Source: Atopsyche davidsoni (lineage: Eukaryota > Arthropoda > Insecta > Trichoptera > Hydrobiosidae). From it: DNA of 64,000 nt. Numbering within the stretch: the first letter of the stretch is position 1; every line of letters begins with the position of its first letter. This document shows positions 38,611 through 48,465 of this stretch, one piece after another. The notes under the pieces are model-generated. The model was given only the letters and a program-made list of their open reading frames with translations. It made no database searches and had not been told where the DNA came from. Both the position numbers and the translations under genes were made by a program. The DNA lies in NCBI GenBank assembly GCA_022113835.1, contig JAILWY010000026.1, forward strand, positions 6,599,001 through 6,663,000, read 5' to 3'.

Positions 38611-41600
38611 GGTGTCCCTTATATGACCAAAAAATTCTTTTTTTCAAATTTCGAAATGGGTACCCTCTACTTTTTTTAGTAATGCTATAAGAGTCTTAAA
38701 TATAAAATTTCATCTTTCTAGCATAATTGCAACCAGTGCCGACCGAGCTTCAAAGTTTAGTAAAAAACGTGTTTTGTCTTGATATTTCGGTCTGGTATAA
38801 AATCATTATAAATGCAATAAATTAAGTGAATAATAGTAAAAATTCAATTAAATGAACATTAATCTTTAATCAAAAACATAAAGTAATAACAATCAGTCAG
38901 GGTAACTTTTTTATAGAGTTGTTTTTTTACAGTCCGGATACAATTTTCTATGTTCCTGGACACAGCGCAGCAAGAACTGTTTTTGTTCTTCTTCAGCCGC
39001 GATAAGTCCGTTAAAATCTTGCATCATTTTAACAGCCCTTTCAGCAGTATCATTCACAACCCTCAAATAACTTATATTTCTTTTAGCTTCCACAAAAGCA
39101 CTATTATTATTCCAAGAAGATACATCTTCCTTTAGAAAACTGTCGTCGATCTGCAGTCGTGATAAAAATTGTTTGCTCTTTTCCGATACGAAATCATCCA
39201 GTGTTTTACAAACATAAGCAAACATCTTGTAGAGTCTTTTTGTCCTTCGCAGTTATTCTGCATTGTGACTGAAGTAAACACATTTTTAAAGAATAGATCG
39301 CTCTCGCCATCCAGCGTGCCTGATGCATGGCTTTGGGGGGGCTTAGTTTTAATTTTTCCTCTGAGTCTCCTCCCAAAAATATTACGCACAGTTCGACCAA
39401 TTTGCGGTAGTCATCTCTTACATAACCTTTGTCTAATTCTGCCTTATAAAATATTAAAAAAGCTTGAATGTCTGTCTCGGCAACACGTTGTTTTACGAAA
39501 TTAAGAGATGGTTCAATGTTACTAGCGTCGATGTTTTTCCAATTTTCTCTGAACTTTTTAAACATTGGAGTATCTGGGCTACTAGTAATTTATTTAATTT
39601 TGCTTTCAAAGACAGCTTTTAGGACCAATTCATAAACATGATGACGACAGACGAGCAGCAATTCTCTTCCTAAAGTTTCTCCAAAATAGCACAAGCTCCA
39701 TTGAAACGGCCAGTATTGAAAGCTGTTGTGTCGCAGCACATTATTTGTACTTTATCGTGAAGGTTCTAGTCAAAAAGAGCTGTTGAGACAGCCTTAGCTT
39801 GATGTTTTTCAGAAGAATGTTCTAGTTTTGGCACTGCAAGAAGCTGTTCCTTATCGTCAAACGAAGCAATAACTGGCAAGCGTTCTTCTTTAGAACTTCG
39901 TACATCTAACCCGGGTAATAGTTTTCCATCCCAATGGACTGTGACTACGTCGGGTACATTACTTCCAAAGAAGTCAGATTTTATTGCTTCTGCCCTTGAT
40001 TTTCTAGTTTCAGCAGCTAGTGGTTATCTTTGTCTTACAACCCTTTCCTCTTCTTCCAATCGTCGTTGTTTAGATCTATCTTCTTTTTCCGACAATTTTT
40101 TATCAACACCACCTAAGCATCCTGGTCGATCTGGCTCTCTCTGTTTCATTAAAAATAATTTATCTTACTCTATTTTCATTCTCTCAAAAGCATCAGCATG
40201 TGCAATATCAAACAAATTATCAAGATCAATTTTGAAATTGTTCTCACGGCTCTTGAACGTAACCTGAGTTTTCTTACAATTTTTTTTGCAACTCTCTCCA
40301 AACATGATATAAATCAACAAGTTTCTTCACGCAGTTAGGATATGCCCTTGTTGGAATTCTTGCTTTTTCCCAATATATGATGCACTCCCTAATCACAAGA
40401 TTTGCACTTTCACTAACAATCAGTTTAACCTCACGAATATTGTAAAATAGGACCGAGGGAATTTGTCGATTAGATGGTAATTTTGCACCATTTATTTGAT
40501 ATCTAGGCAAACCGATAAGGAAATTATTTTGTTTATCACTCCGTAATTCCACCGACATGTTAACGCACTAAACAATGGAGCACTACTAATCTCAAAAATC
40601 ACGTATGAAATGACAAATAAAACATGCAGTTACAAGTCACAGCGCAGTACTTACGCAACTTGTATGGACAAGTTAAAATCGCAAGTCGGCACGGGTTACC
40701 GTTTATAAATCAAACTAGTATTTTTTTCTAGACAATATAGGGTTATTACTAAACTTTTAAGAAGGTATGCGTAAAAAAATATTGAACTTGAATTTTAAGG
40801 GACACCCTAATATATATATATATAAATATATATTTTTATATATTTTTTTTATTAAATAAAATTATTCAACTCACGTTATTGTTTGCGTGCAAAACGCTAT
40901 ATATATATATATTATATATTTAAACATGCTATTTACAAAAGCAAAAAACAATACATTAATGTATGTAATCGCTAATCGTAACTGTGCAATTATTTTAATA
41001 AAAAAATTGTAATGGCTACCTTAAAAAAAAGCATATTTACTTTAAAGATTTATAAGTATTTATTTATCTATGCATCTAGCATACTATAATATTATTTTAT
41101 ACCCAGAGGTTTATTTTTGAGTTTTGGGGCTTTTCATAAGATATAAAAAATTGAAGAGTTAAATTAGGTTGGTGGTTTATGCTAAGATATCTTTATTCAT
41201 TGTTAATAGACCGACAGTGGCTTGAGTAGGTCACACACTGGCATATTCGTGTATTTTGTGAATTTAGCTTTATTAATATGCACCTACATTCTTCCACCAG
41301 GCATTAACAGTTAGAAAATCAACGCGATGATAAAAAATGCCTACTTTGCGATTATTCAAATAAAAACTGGTTATGCCCGCTCATTGCAGCTGACCTAAAG
41401 GAAAGAATGCACTCGTGGGGCTAAGAAAAAACCTATTTTAACATTTTTAGGTTTTTAAGGAATAAACACAACACACACTTATAAATACTTACTTCATTAA
41501 TTTTAAATATCAAAGTTGATACTATAATTTAATGACTTATTAAATACTGCAGTTACACATATTTTAAATTATGTAAGTACGTGAATTCATTTGATCTACT

Positions 41601-43363
41601 TGTGACAAGCATTTTGAAGTTTTTAATTTGCGTGTCGCTTCAGGGTAAAAGCCGAGTATTCTTTTAATTAGATTATATATATATAATTATTTTTCTACTG
41701 CATTGTAGGTAAGGAAATAAATATATTCGAATTCTCTGTGTGTAAGGTAAACTGCAAAGACTATACTATAGATACCCAGTTGTAGTTTGAATCTGATCTT
41801 GTAATCATTCACTTGGGGTGAATGGTCAGTAGACTCCTCATTCAGGTTTTAAGTATGATCTGCTATTTGTAGATTAAAAAAGGAGAGAAAATAAAGAAAG
41901 TACATTACATTTTACCACTGTATCCATTATTGGCACACTGGTGGTCTTTGTGAAATCGCGATGGTCATTGTGACATGTATTCAACTAGAGCATGTGCAAA
42001 AGAATAAAATTACTTTTGTTAATGATTTCATGGTGCCCGATTGATCTGGCTGAAGACAGGGCGTGGCTTGGGTCTATGGTTGTTTTTTATTCACTATAAT
42101 AACTGTAGTATTTTTCGATGAATAATCGTCTCCTCATCAGGTATTGCTGTGATATGACCGATGACAGGTGTGGATCTAGGTTGAGTTCAATGGTTGAAAT
42201 AAAACGAAATAGCAGCATCACTCAACAAATGAAATATTAAAATCACAGCTTAAAATAGCGTTCTACTTTTATATACAATCTTATTGTATGATTTTTGAGT
42301 GTCATGACAGGTGAGCTCACGGTGTTAATATTTCAAGATTGGACACGCGTGTGATGATGGTTGTTTTTCAAAATTTTTTGCACATGAATGGTATTCTGCC
42401 CAGATGCAACTTTATCGGTAAACGGATTATCTTGACCAGATTTTGAGGGAACAATAAATAGTTTACATAGTAAAGGTCATCATTATAACTGATCAATATT
42501 ATATCGATAATGTAGTCTACAATTTTTTTTATATTTAACTAGTTACATCCTTACGTTTGGATAATTTCTTTATATTTCTGAGTCAGTAATAAATGTACCG
42601 TCGTAATTTATATATATTTTTTTCTTTAAATAAAACCATACAGATAAGAATATTAACAAACCTCCAGTCAGTTCTATTACATTGCGTAGTTCTGAATGTT
42701 GACCCTTTCGAAGGTTCGTGTAATTTTATGCAAATATTTTGTATGGCAACAAGTTCAGACGAACTCATAGAATATCTTAAAATATCTGCTTATATTTATA
42801 AACACAAACAAAGAATACGAGATTCAGCGGATCTCAGAACATTATCAATGTATATTACTGTTAGGACACTTAGAAATGCTGACATCGATACTTGAATGAG
42901 AAGAAAAATGAAAAAAATAATAAGTTTGAAATTAGTACCATGAAAATTTGGATTGCCGAATACATTAAAAATATTTTAAAGAGTATTTCTCTTTACTTGT
43001 ATTTATATTTAATATAAAACAACAGGCAATAATAGTAAGTATTCGCTGACAGGTCATTTCATTGAATGGTGCATAGAGTTCATTACCTGGTCTGGTGATC
43101 CTGCCGACGTTGAAACGGTGCGTATAGTTGACTTTGAAAAACTCCTCGACGATGATCCTCTCCGTCTTGCCGTGGCCGCTGACCGGGGAAAACAGGTACT
43201 CGGGGTCGATCTCGTACTTGATCTGCTGGTAGCCGGTGATGCAGACAAGAGTGAGCAGGAAGGGGACTATCAGGAAGTATCCTGGGTGACGGCCGACGAT
43301 CAGCCCCAACTTGTAGAAGGAGCGGTTTAGCGCATTGTCCACGCAGGATATACCGCACGTCAT
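23732..43363 (-). CDS. Patched-related (PTCHD3/Ptr-type) sterol-sensing-domain membrane protein, complete, 11 exons
   Basis: Exons on the minus strand: 43363-43087, 37510-37296, 35642-35461, 32287-32080, 31510-31375, 26522-26322, 26222-26085, 25788-25475, 25385-25173, 25088-24879, 24796-23732. Phases agree throughout, giving 1,052 residues. The first membrane helix is at about 29-46, followed by a large extracellular loop with N-x-S/T sites. A sterol-sensing domain spans about 275-440, with GIGIDD at 340-345 in its fourth helix. A second loop follows, then a second helix block from about 705, with GFSVDFTAH at 769-777. These paired acidic motifs mark RND-type transporters such as Patched, Dispatched and NPC1. 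The cytosolic tail (about 860-1,052) is basic, Ser-rich and low in complexity. Patched-related proteins are thought to act in sterol or lipid handling or Hedgehog-linked transport; the cargo is unknown. The ATG directly follows an AG that could be a splice acceptor (TTTTTACCAG), so an upstream untranslated exon is possible. It is distinct from Patched and NPC1, as it lacks their extra N-terminal domains. Confidence 0.92.
27470..29400. other. GC-richer island inside intron 5 of the Patched-related gene
   Basis: This part of the 4.85-kb intron between 31,374 and 26,523 is clearly less AT-rich than its flanks and contains several overlapping medium open frames on both strands (for example minus 28,003-28,293 and plus 28,434-28,643). 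None has convincing splice partners or a recognised domain. A TATA-like CTATATATAC lies near 28,885. It could be regulatory DNA, an old insertion, or an unrecognised nested gene. Confidence 0.4.
29224..29282. repeat. 12-bp tandem repeat, about 5 copies
   Basis: The unit is GAGCTGAGCCCA or GAGCTGAGCCCG, repeated head to tail. Read on the plus strand within a 119-codon open frame it gives five Ser-Pro-Glu-Leu units. The frame has no other support. Confidence 0.75.
29412..29724. mobile_element. Fold-back MITE with long inverted arms, about 313 bp
   Basis: The left arm starts CAATAGTTCTTATTAAGGC and the right arm, read in reverse, starts CAATAGTTCTTAGGGC. Both continue with CTATGCTTACAATACGG and then diverge gradually, sharing ATCCTGCGC, a GGTTG- or TGTTG-type block and a GGGGCTTAC- or GGGGTTTAC-type block. 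The arms are about 80-90 bases with an AT-rich centre containing T-runs. There is no coding capacity. A related solo arm lies at 9,943-10,061. Target duplications are not clear; AATTT/AAATT lies next to both ends. It sits in intron 5 of the Patched-related gene. Confidence 0.7.
34020..34265. other. GC-rich block in intron 3 of the Patched-related gene, with a strong hairpin
   Basis: This 250-base block is far richer in G and C than the intron around it and has no coding frame with splice sites. It contains a perfect 12-bp stem (CATAATCGTCAT at 34,156-34,167 and ATGACGATTATG at 34,175-34,186) with a 7-base loop. Such islands inside long introns are often conserved enhancers, but a decayed mobile element would look similar. 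Confidence 0.4.
36071..36500. repeat. Inverted repeat pair, 16 bp perfect, about 400 bp apart
   Basis: AGTACGAAACGCTACA at 36,071-36,086 recurs in exact inverted form at 36,485-36,500. Next to both copies are loosely similar CTCGAGGGC- and CTCGCGATT-type stretches, so the true similarity is longer than 16 bases. The layout suggests the arms of a decayed MITE inside intron 2 of the Patched-related gene. A 77-codon plus-strand frame at 35,991-36,224 overlaps the left arm and is probably incidental. Confidence 0.45.
38533..38607. repeat. (AAAT)n-(TA)n microsatellite, insertion site of the hAT-like element
   Basis: About 28 bases of AAAT repeats pass into an unbroken TA run that ends where the transposon begins. 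The TA run resumes at 40,810, straight after the element, showing that the element jumped into the microsatellite. Confidence 0.85.
38608..40809 (-). mobile_element. hAT-like DNA transposon, 2.2 kb, complete ends but degenerate
   Basis: The ends are perfect 14-bp inverted repeats: TAGGGTGTCCCTTA at 38,608-38,621 and its reverse complement at 40,796-40,809. They begin with TAGNG, the usual hAT terminus. ATATATAT borders both ends (38,600-38,607 and 40,810-40,817), as expected for an 8-bp target duplication, although the TA-repeat site makes this unprovable. A transposase-like coding region runs on the minus strand. The element sits in intron 1 of the Patched-related gene, in the same orientation. 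It is bounded by its own ends, and the host exons are undisturbed. Confidence 0.78.
38911..40558 (-). pseudogene. Broken transposase gene of the hAT-like element
   Basis: Translation starts at 40,558 (MSVELRSDKQ...) and can be followed to a stop at 38,911, about 540 residues in all, but only by changing frame and passing several stop codons. Breaks lie near 40,275 (A-run frameshift), 40,170, 40,020, 39,770, about 39,680 (frameshift) and 39,230. The order of recognisable pieces is a basic coiled segment, an acidic-site motif CDTTAFNTGRFNG near 39,715, CRHHVYELVL near 39,645, and HQARWMARAIYSLK near 39,315. The Asp, the C-x-x-H pair and the R-W pair are the layout of hAT-type transposases. Similar proteins are widespread in Hydra and insects as uncharacterised transposase-like products. 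The copy cannot make a working enzyme. Confidence 0.72.
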
Positions 43364-46300
43364 CTGGTAAAAATAAAGAAATCGTTATTAGAGGAAAATT
43401 ATGATTTGTTGATCGGTATGAGTTAGAGCGACTGTGATAAAAAACCAGGTCTAACTTTAATGCCTAAATTAAAAATAGCAACATAACGTGTAAAACTGAA
43501 TACACATCACAGCGACGCATTCATATCTTGGGTCCATCACACTCTTATAATGCTGGAGTTATCTGTCGCCGGCACGTGACGGGGTCGTGTACCGGACTAC
43601 TAAAAAAATATTTCAAATATACCAAACAATATATACATTTGAATAATTGAATTATTTTATTTTATATAAGATAAAATTTGAGAATTATTATTGTATAAAA
43701 GTTAAAAGCATGTTTATCACTAACTAAACTTGCAAGCCATTGATCGATATTTTATATTCACTCAAAACCATATTTTCAGAGCGGTTCAGTACATTTTCCA
43801 TAAAATTAAATACCATGACGGCATAGGAGATTACCACGTTTTAGAATGATGGCAATATTCGGGTAAAATAGACTCTGTTACCACGCCAATCGAGTGGCGA
43901 AAGAATTCTCCGGCTAATGCGGTTTCCATGCCAAGGAAATTCTTTCATTTTATATTTTCAACGAATAATCTCACCACACAATTATAAAAGAAAGCGGCTT
44001 TATACTCTAGGAAGAAAAAAAATCACTGCAAAAGCAAAAAAATATTTTGAGCTTTCGTTTACAGTTTTTACAGGAAAAATACTGATGCCGTATCGATCGC
44101 GTTCGTTATGAGAGTTCACAGCCCGCAATGTGTCAAGTCAGATAAGGCTTGACCCTTGCCCCAAAGATAACGAGATATCAAGAATTGTGTCCATTGGTGT
44201 TAATGAATATCATAAATTTGTTTTATCATTATTTATTTTGCGCTATATGTATTATTTAATTAGAGTTATTATGTTGAAAAGTGTTCAATGCTATTGTTAT
44301 TTCTGACGCAGTAATTTCTGGGGGTGTTATCAGATTTATTGTGTTTATAGTCCATCAATTTAAACTCGTTTCGGATAACACATATATAATAGTTTATCAT
44401 GATAAAGTAAAATTCTTAACTTAAGCTTCATACGCACGTTGCGACACAACTGACAAATGATAACTAGCTAATACCCAAAGTAAAAGAACTCTTATATACT
44501 TTATACAATGCGAAGAAAAATATAGTCGTTATTGCAGAAAAAAATATTAATAAAAATTTAGATTTTTTAGAGTAAGATTCGCACAGACGAATCGGATTAG
44601 GGTTCACCGTAAAATCGTATTCAAAGTTGAGTTATGTATGTTTTAGAACCAAAAAGATAACATCTGTAGCGAGTAGGTATAATCACGATAGAAAGGAAAA
44701 CCGCAAATATTGCAACCATCTTGCACAAGCATGGAAGTAATTGTCTAACGTGGTGTCACACAGAGAAGTGCATTCCCCGGGTGCATGCGAGCAAAACCAT
44801 ATCGTCTCTTGCGCAACAAGCAAAACCGCTGCAGAACTGGATCTGTCAGGTCTGGCCATCACTCTCGCCAGGAGCTGGTGTCTCAAGCAATTTCTAGAAA
44901 ATTATTGCAAAAGGTGACAGCTACACATCTACTTTTTCTTACTATTTTTTATAATTTTTTAATTAAGATAGCCTTTGATTAAAAAATTTACCTAATCTTT
45001 TCCATGAATATGGCTATAGCGATGTAAACTTATTATTGTCTATTTCTATAAGCTCTAAGCATGTAAGGAAAGGTTTATATAATAATGCTATTGGGCAGCA
45101 GCAATATAAAACTGTGGTGTAGAAGGACCCGGGGACCCACTACGCTATTTTCCCTTTAAAAAACCATGAACACTGACTCAGCATGAGTATATGCTCAGTA
45201 AATGATCGTCAACCTCCTCTGAGGAGAAGCACTTAATAATGAATAATAAGCATATTTCGGTCTATTAAATAGATTAAAAATTGTTTCAAACACATATTTT
45301 TCAAAAATTATAATAGTTAATGGGTTATTTTTTAGGTTTATCAATTATACATTTATCTAAATTGCTATTGCGGTAACTAATAATATATATATATATATTC
45401 GTACAGAATTACATGATTTTTACAAATTGTTTAACATTTTTACGCGTATGGAGTTCTTGACATGTTTAGGTTATCGGCACTTTGGTGATAACGCAATTAT
45501 TTAGTTTATTATTTAAATGGTGTTAAATGTTAAGAGCAGAATAATATTTTAGTAGAATGTTCCTATTTTCATACAAGAGATAAAATAGACGCGGAGTTGA
45601 GATGAAAGTGATCTCAAGAAAATTGTCTCAATTCTATTTACCACATCGATTGAAATATAAATAATAATATAAGTGACGACAAATAGTAAAAAAATATATT
45701 AATAGCACTGCGTTTTATAAGGCGTATTAAATAATTTTAAATAATAAAACAATCGATGAATTTATTAACTTAAAATATTAATAAAATGAACATCACATAT
45801 TTCATTACCAAAATAATGTCAAATTTTAGAAAAAATGTAGATTTCATTTGGAAACATGCCCTACTTTTTTTAAGGTGAGGCGGCTTAACGTCATTCATTA
45901 AATTATGCATGTTGAAGTAAAGGTTATGAAAAAATGTGTATAAATTATTAATTCGTTATTATATATGACCGCTTTGTTTAATCGAAAACCGAGCTGATTT
46001 TTGTGACAAAGATTGAAAAATGTTTTGTTTATCATTATATGCAAAGTTTTACCTGTTACATTTCTCTTTTCTATGTAACGATAACCTTGAGCTTTAATAT
46101 ATTTTAATCATTTAAGCATTGAACGAAACACAAAAGAAGCTAATATTATGCATTATTTAATTGCGTCGATGTTGTAATGTTTAGTACAGCGGGTAGTCTG
46201 CAGGATAAAGGTCCGCCAGCCGCGTCGTTGCGATGTGTAATATAAAACCCAATAATTGATCGATCGTCATACTGATAAGACGCGAGGTTGGTTGGAAACG

Positions 46301-46581
46301 TTCGCGTGAAAACCGGACCGAGGTTGTTTACCGCAAAACTTCTCGCTATGGAAAACTTGCTTCGCTTTTCAGGTCAGATGTTGCCACCTGCTGCCAGTTG
46401 CGCTCCAGCGCGGCTGGACCCTCCGTGATATCGACTGGCAACATATTCATCTAACTTTAAACATCTGGGAATCCTGCTAATGCATCTTTCTCATGCTGTC
46501 TCACACTATTGATGATGATAAATTTCGATAACGCAATCATTGAATGCTCAAATCACAACCTTAAATAAATCTGTAAACCTA
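43364..46581. other. Upstream region of the Patched-related gene
   Basis: No coding exon is supported. An untranslated first exon and the promoter of the minus-strand gene should lie here or further right. Two GC-richer patches stand out: 44,700-44,890, with a 67-codon minus-strand frame lacking other support, and 46,160-46,440, with GATA and TATA-like words (CTGATAAGAC, TAATATAAAAC). Either could be promoter or enhancer DNA. Confidence 0.45.
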
Positions 46582-47101
46582 TCTAATATATATAATAGCC
46601 ATTGTGTGTATGTATGTATGTGTGTATGTTTCGATTTTTGGTTTTCTATAGAATATCTTAAAAGATACAACGCTGATTTTTTGCACATAAGTTAAGTAAA
46701 TTTTTCCGCAGCTATGTGCCGAATTTCAAGACGATAGGATAATATTTTAATTCATAAACTTTAAAATATGCTTTAGCGAGTTTCAATATGTACGAATTAT
46801 ATGCTTCTGTTCTCCACCGTGAGAATTTCAAATTTAGAACTTTTACAAAAAAAACAAATTTTGGATGCTTCTAAGGAATTTCCAGCTTATGTCAGGTTGA
46901 CACAAACGCCATCTCTATTTTTTTATCGAAATTGCATTAGAAATTATTAATCACATCATTAATAACTCAAAATAACACCTTCTACGCACAGAAAACGTAA
47001 TTAAAAAAGAATTGCACCATTGAACGTGATAAAGACTGCATCAAATAAAGAACAGTGCAGTGAAAAGTGATGCGTTGTTTGTGACACGAAATGTGACATA
47101 A

Positions 47102-47224
47102 ATGTCAAGCAATGAGTTGGAAGGAAAACGTGAGCAGCGTCTTCTTAAAATTCGAGTACGCGCATCGACCTCAAGACAAAAAGAAACTGATGCACAGCGA
47201 ACGCTGCGTTTGTCTTCGGATTAA
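47102..47224 (+). pseudogene. Helitron protein N-terminal fragment, 40 codons
   Basis: The frame encodes a very basic peptide with Arg/Gln/Glu-rich repeats (EGKREQRLLKIRVRAS, then SRQKETDAQRTLRLSS). This resembles the coiled, Arg-rich start of insect Helitron proteins, where the motif of Arg, Glu-Thr and Gln-Arg recurs. It ends at a TAA shortly before the next frame. It is too short to be functional. Confidence 0.5.
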
Positions 47225-47248
47225 TTAGTGTGACCTGTCAATTCTGCA

Positions 47249-47644
47249 ATGCTTTACATTATCAAGCAGAAAACCCATCAGATGGAAAGTTCAACAGTTC
47301 AAGTGCACAAAGATAAAGTGAAACTACCAGCAAGGCCTATTTCCCCAGTATATTTAAAGGATATTTATAATGTAAATTTCAAGAGAAAAATAAGATCATA
47401 CAATAACAGTATATCTTTTGCATCAATGGGAGCTAAATTAACAGTGGGCCACTCTGCTTCAAAGTTCAAGGCCAAGGTATATCACAGAACTTCGCACCTT
47501 CATCCAACTGATGGTACAAAATTAAAGCATTATTCGTCTTATTATTGTAAGCATTGTTCATCGAATGCGCGTCATTCTGTGACGGGCTACATTTCTAGTT
47601 ATATTATATCAACTAACCTGACTCATACTTTTCGACCTGATTAA
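47249..47644 (+). pseudogene. Helitron-like N-terminal domain fragment, 131 codons
   Basis: The central part carries RSYNNSISFASMGAKLT (about residues 49-65) followed by VYHRTSHLHPTDG (about 78-90). These match the hallmark blocks of the Helitron-like N-terminal domain: Y-N-x-x-x-x-F-A-S-x-G-A, then Y-H-R-T-x-x-L-H-P. The glycine-rich stretch that normally lies between them is shortened, and the rest of the protein is missing. It is a dead fragment continuing the element that starts at 46,582. Confidence 0.7.
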
Positions 47645-48394
47645 AACTATTAAAACCCATCGTGTTTTTGAATGAACAATGTTTATATATTTAAGTTATT
47701 TCTATACCCTAAATTTTATCTGGATGTAATTGAAAGGTAATAAAATTAAGCAATCGAATTTGTATTACAATTTATTGATTTATAATTGATGTATTTGTTG
47801 CGACGACGTTTGTTGTCAATTAGTTAATGGCTGTGATTTATTACAAATCTAAAGTCGCAAGAAAACGAAAGCGAGGACTTTCTCAATCAAATAATATTAA
47901 GACACAAATTATATTTTAGGTGTTCACGATTATTTGTCTATTCCGATGTGCAAGTCATAAACATGCTACTTTTGAAAATATATATATTACATTAATCGAT
48001 TCAAAACACTAATTGTGTTTTGATATGATTTTTGTACATATTTCATAGTATTCACTTGAGACAAAATTCATGCTACGAGCGGAGGTTGAGATAACTTTTT
48101 TGGGTTCAACATACTAATGTGTATTGTCGTGCTACGTATATATTTTTTTGTGTAATTCAAGAGCTGGTAATATTTAACTTAAGCCAATTTAAACGAGAAG
48201 TGTACAAACCTAATTATTCTTTACGAGCAGGAAATCGCAATTAAGCACACTCGCAGACGTGTCCGGTTTTAAAAAACCCAGCCCTTGTTTTTTTTCGCAC
48301 AGATAAACCACATAAAATATGAACTTCAGAAGTTTTGTCGTTTAATTTTTTAACTGAGATAATTAATTTTGAGTGAATAATTGAAATGGCTTTA

Positions 48395-48465
48395 ATTAGA
48401 TTTGAACCCAGGATAGCTAAGGCATGCAAGCCTTTGGGAGGACCAACCCGGCGGCACTCGTGCAT
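48395..48465 (-). repeat. tRNA-derived SINE head (fragment)
   Basis: Read on the minus strand, GGGTTGGTCCTCCCAAAGG (A-box side) is followed by CTGGGTTCAAATC at 48,399-48,411, a near-perfect B box. The surrounding DNA is AT-rich. The arrangement is tRNA-like but will not fold as a complete tRNA. Confidence 0.55.

Larger units (their letters stand above)
46582..47650 (+). mobile_element. Helitron fragment
   Basis: The left boundary looks like a Helitron 5' end: TCTAATATATATAATAG after an A, followed by a (GTAT)n-like stretch and leader text typical of insect Helitrons. Downstream, two open frames (47,102-47,224 and 47,249-47,644) read as pieces of a Helitron Rep/helicase protein. The conserved rolling-circle nuclease and the helicase are absent, as is a clear CTAG-type 3' end with its hairpin, so this is a 5' fragment of an autonomous element. 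Confidence 0.68.
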
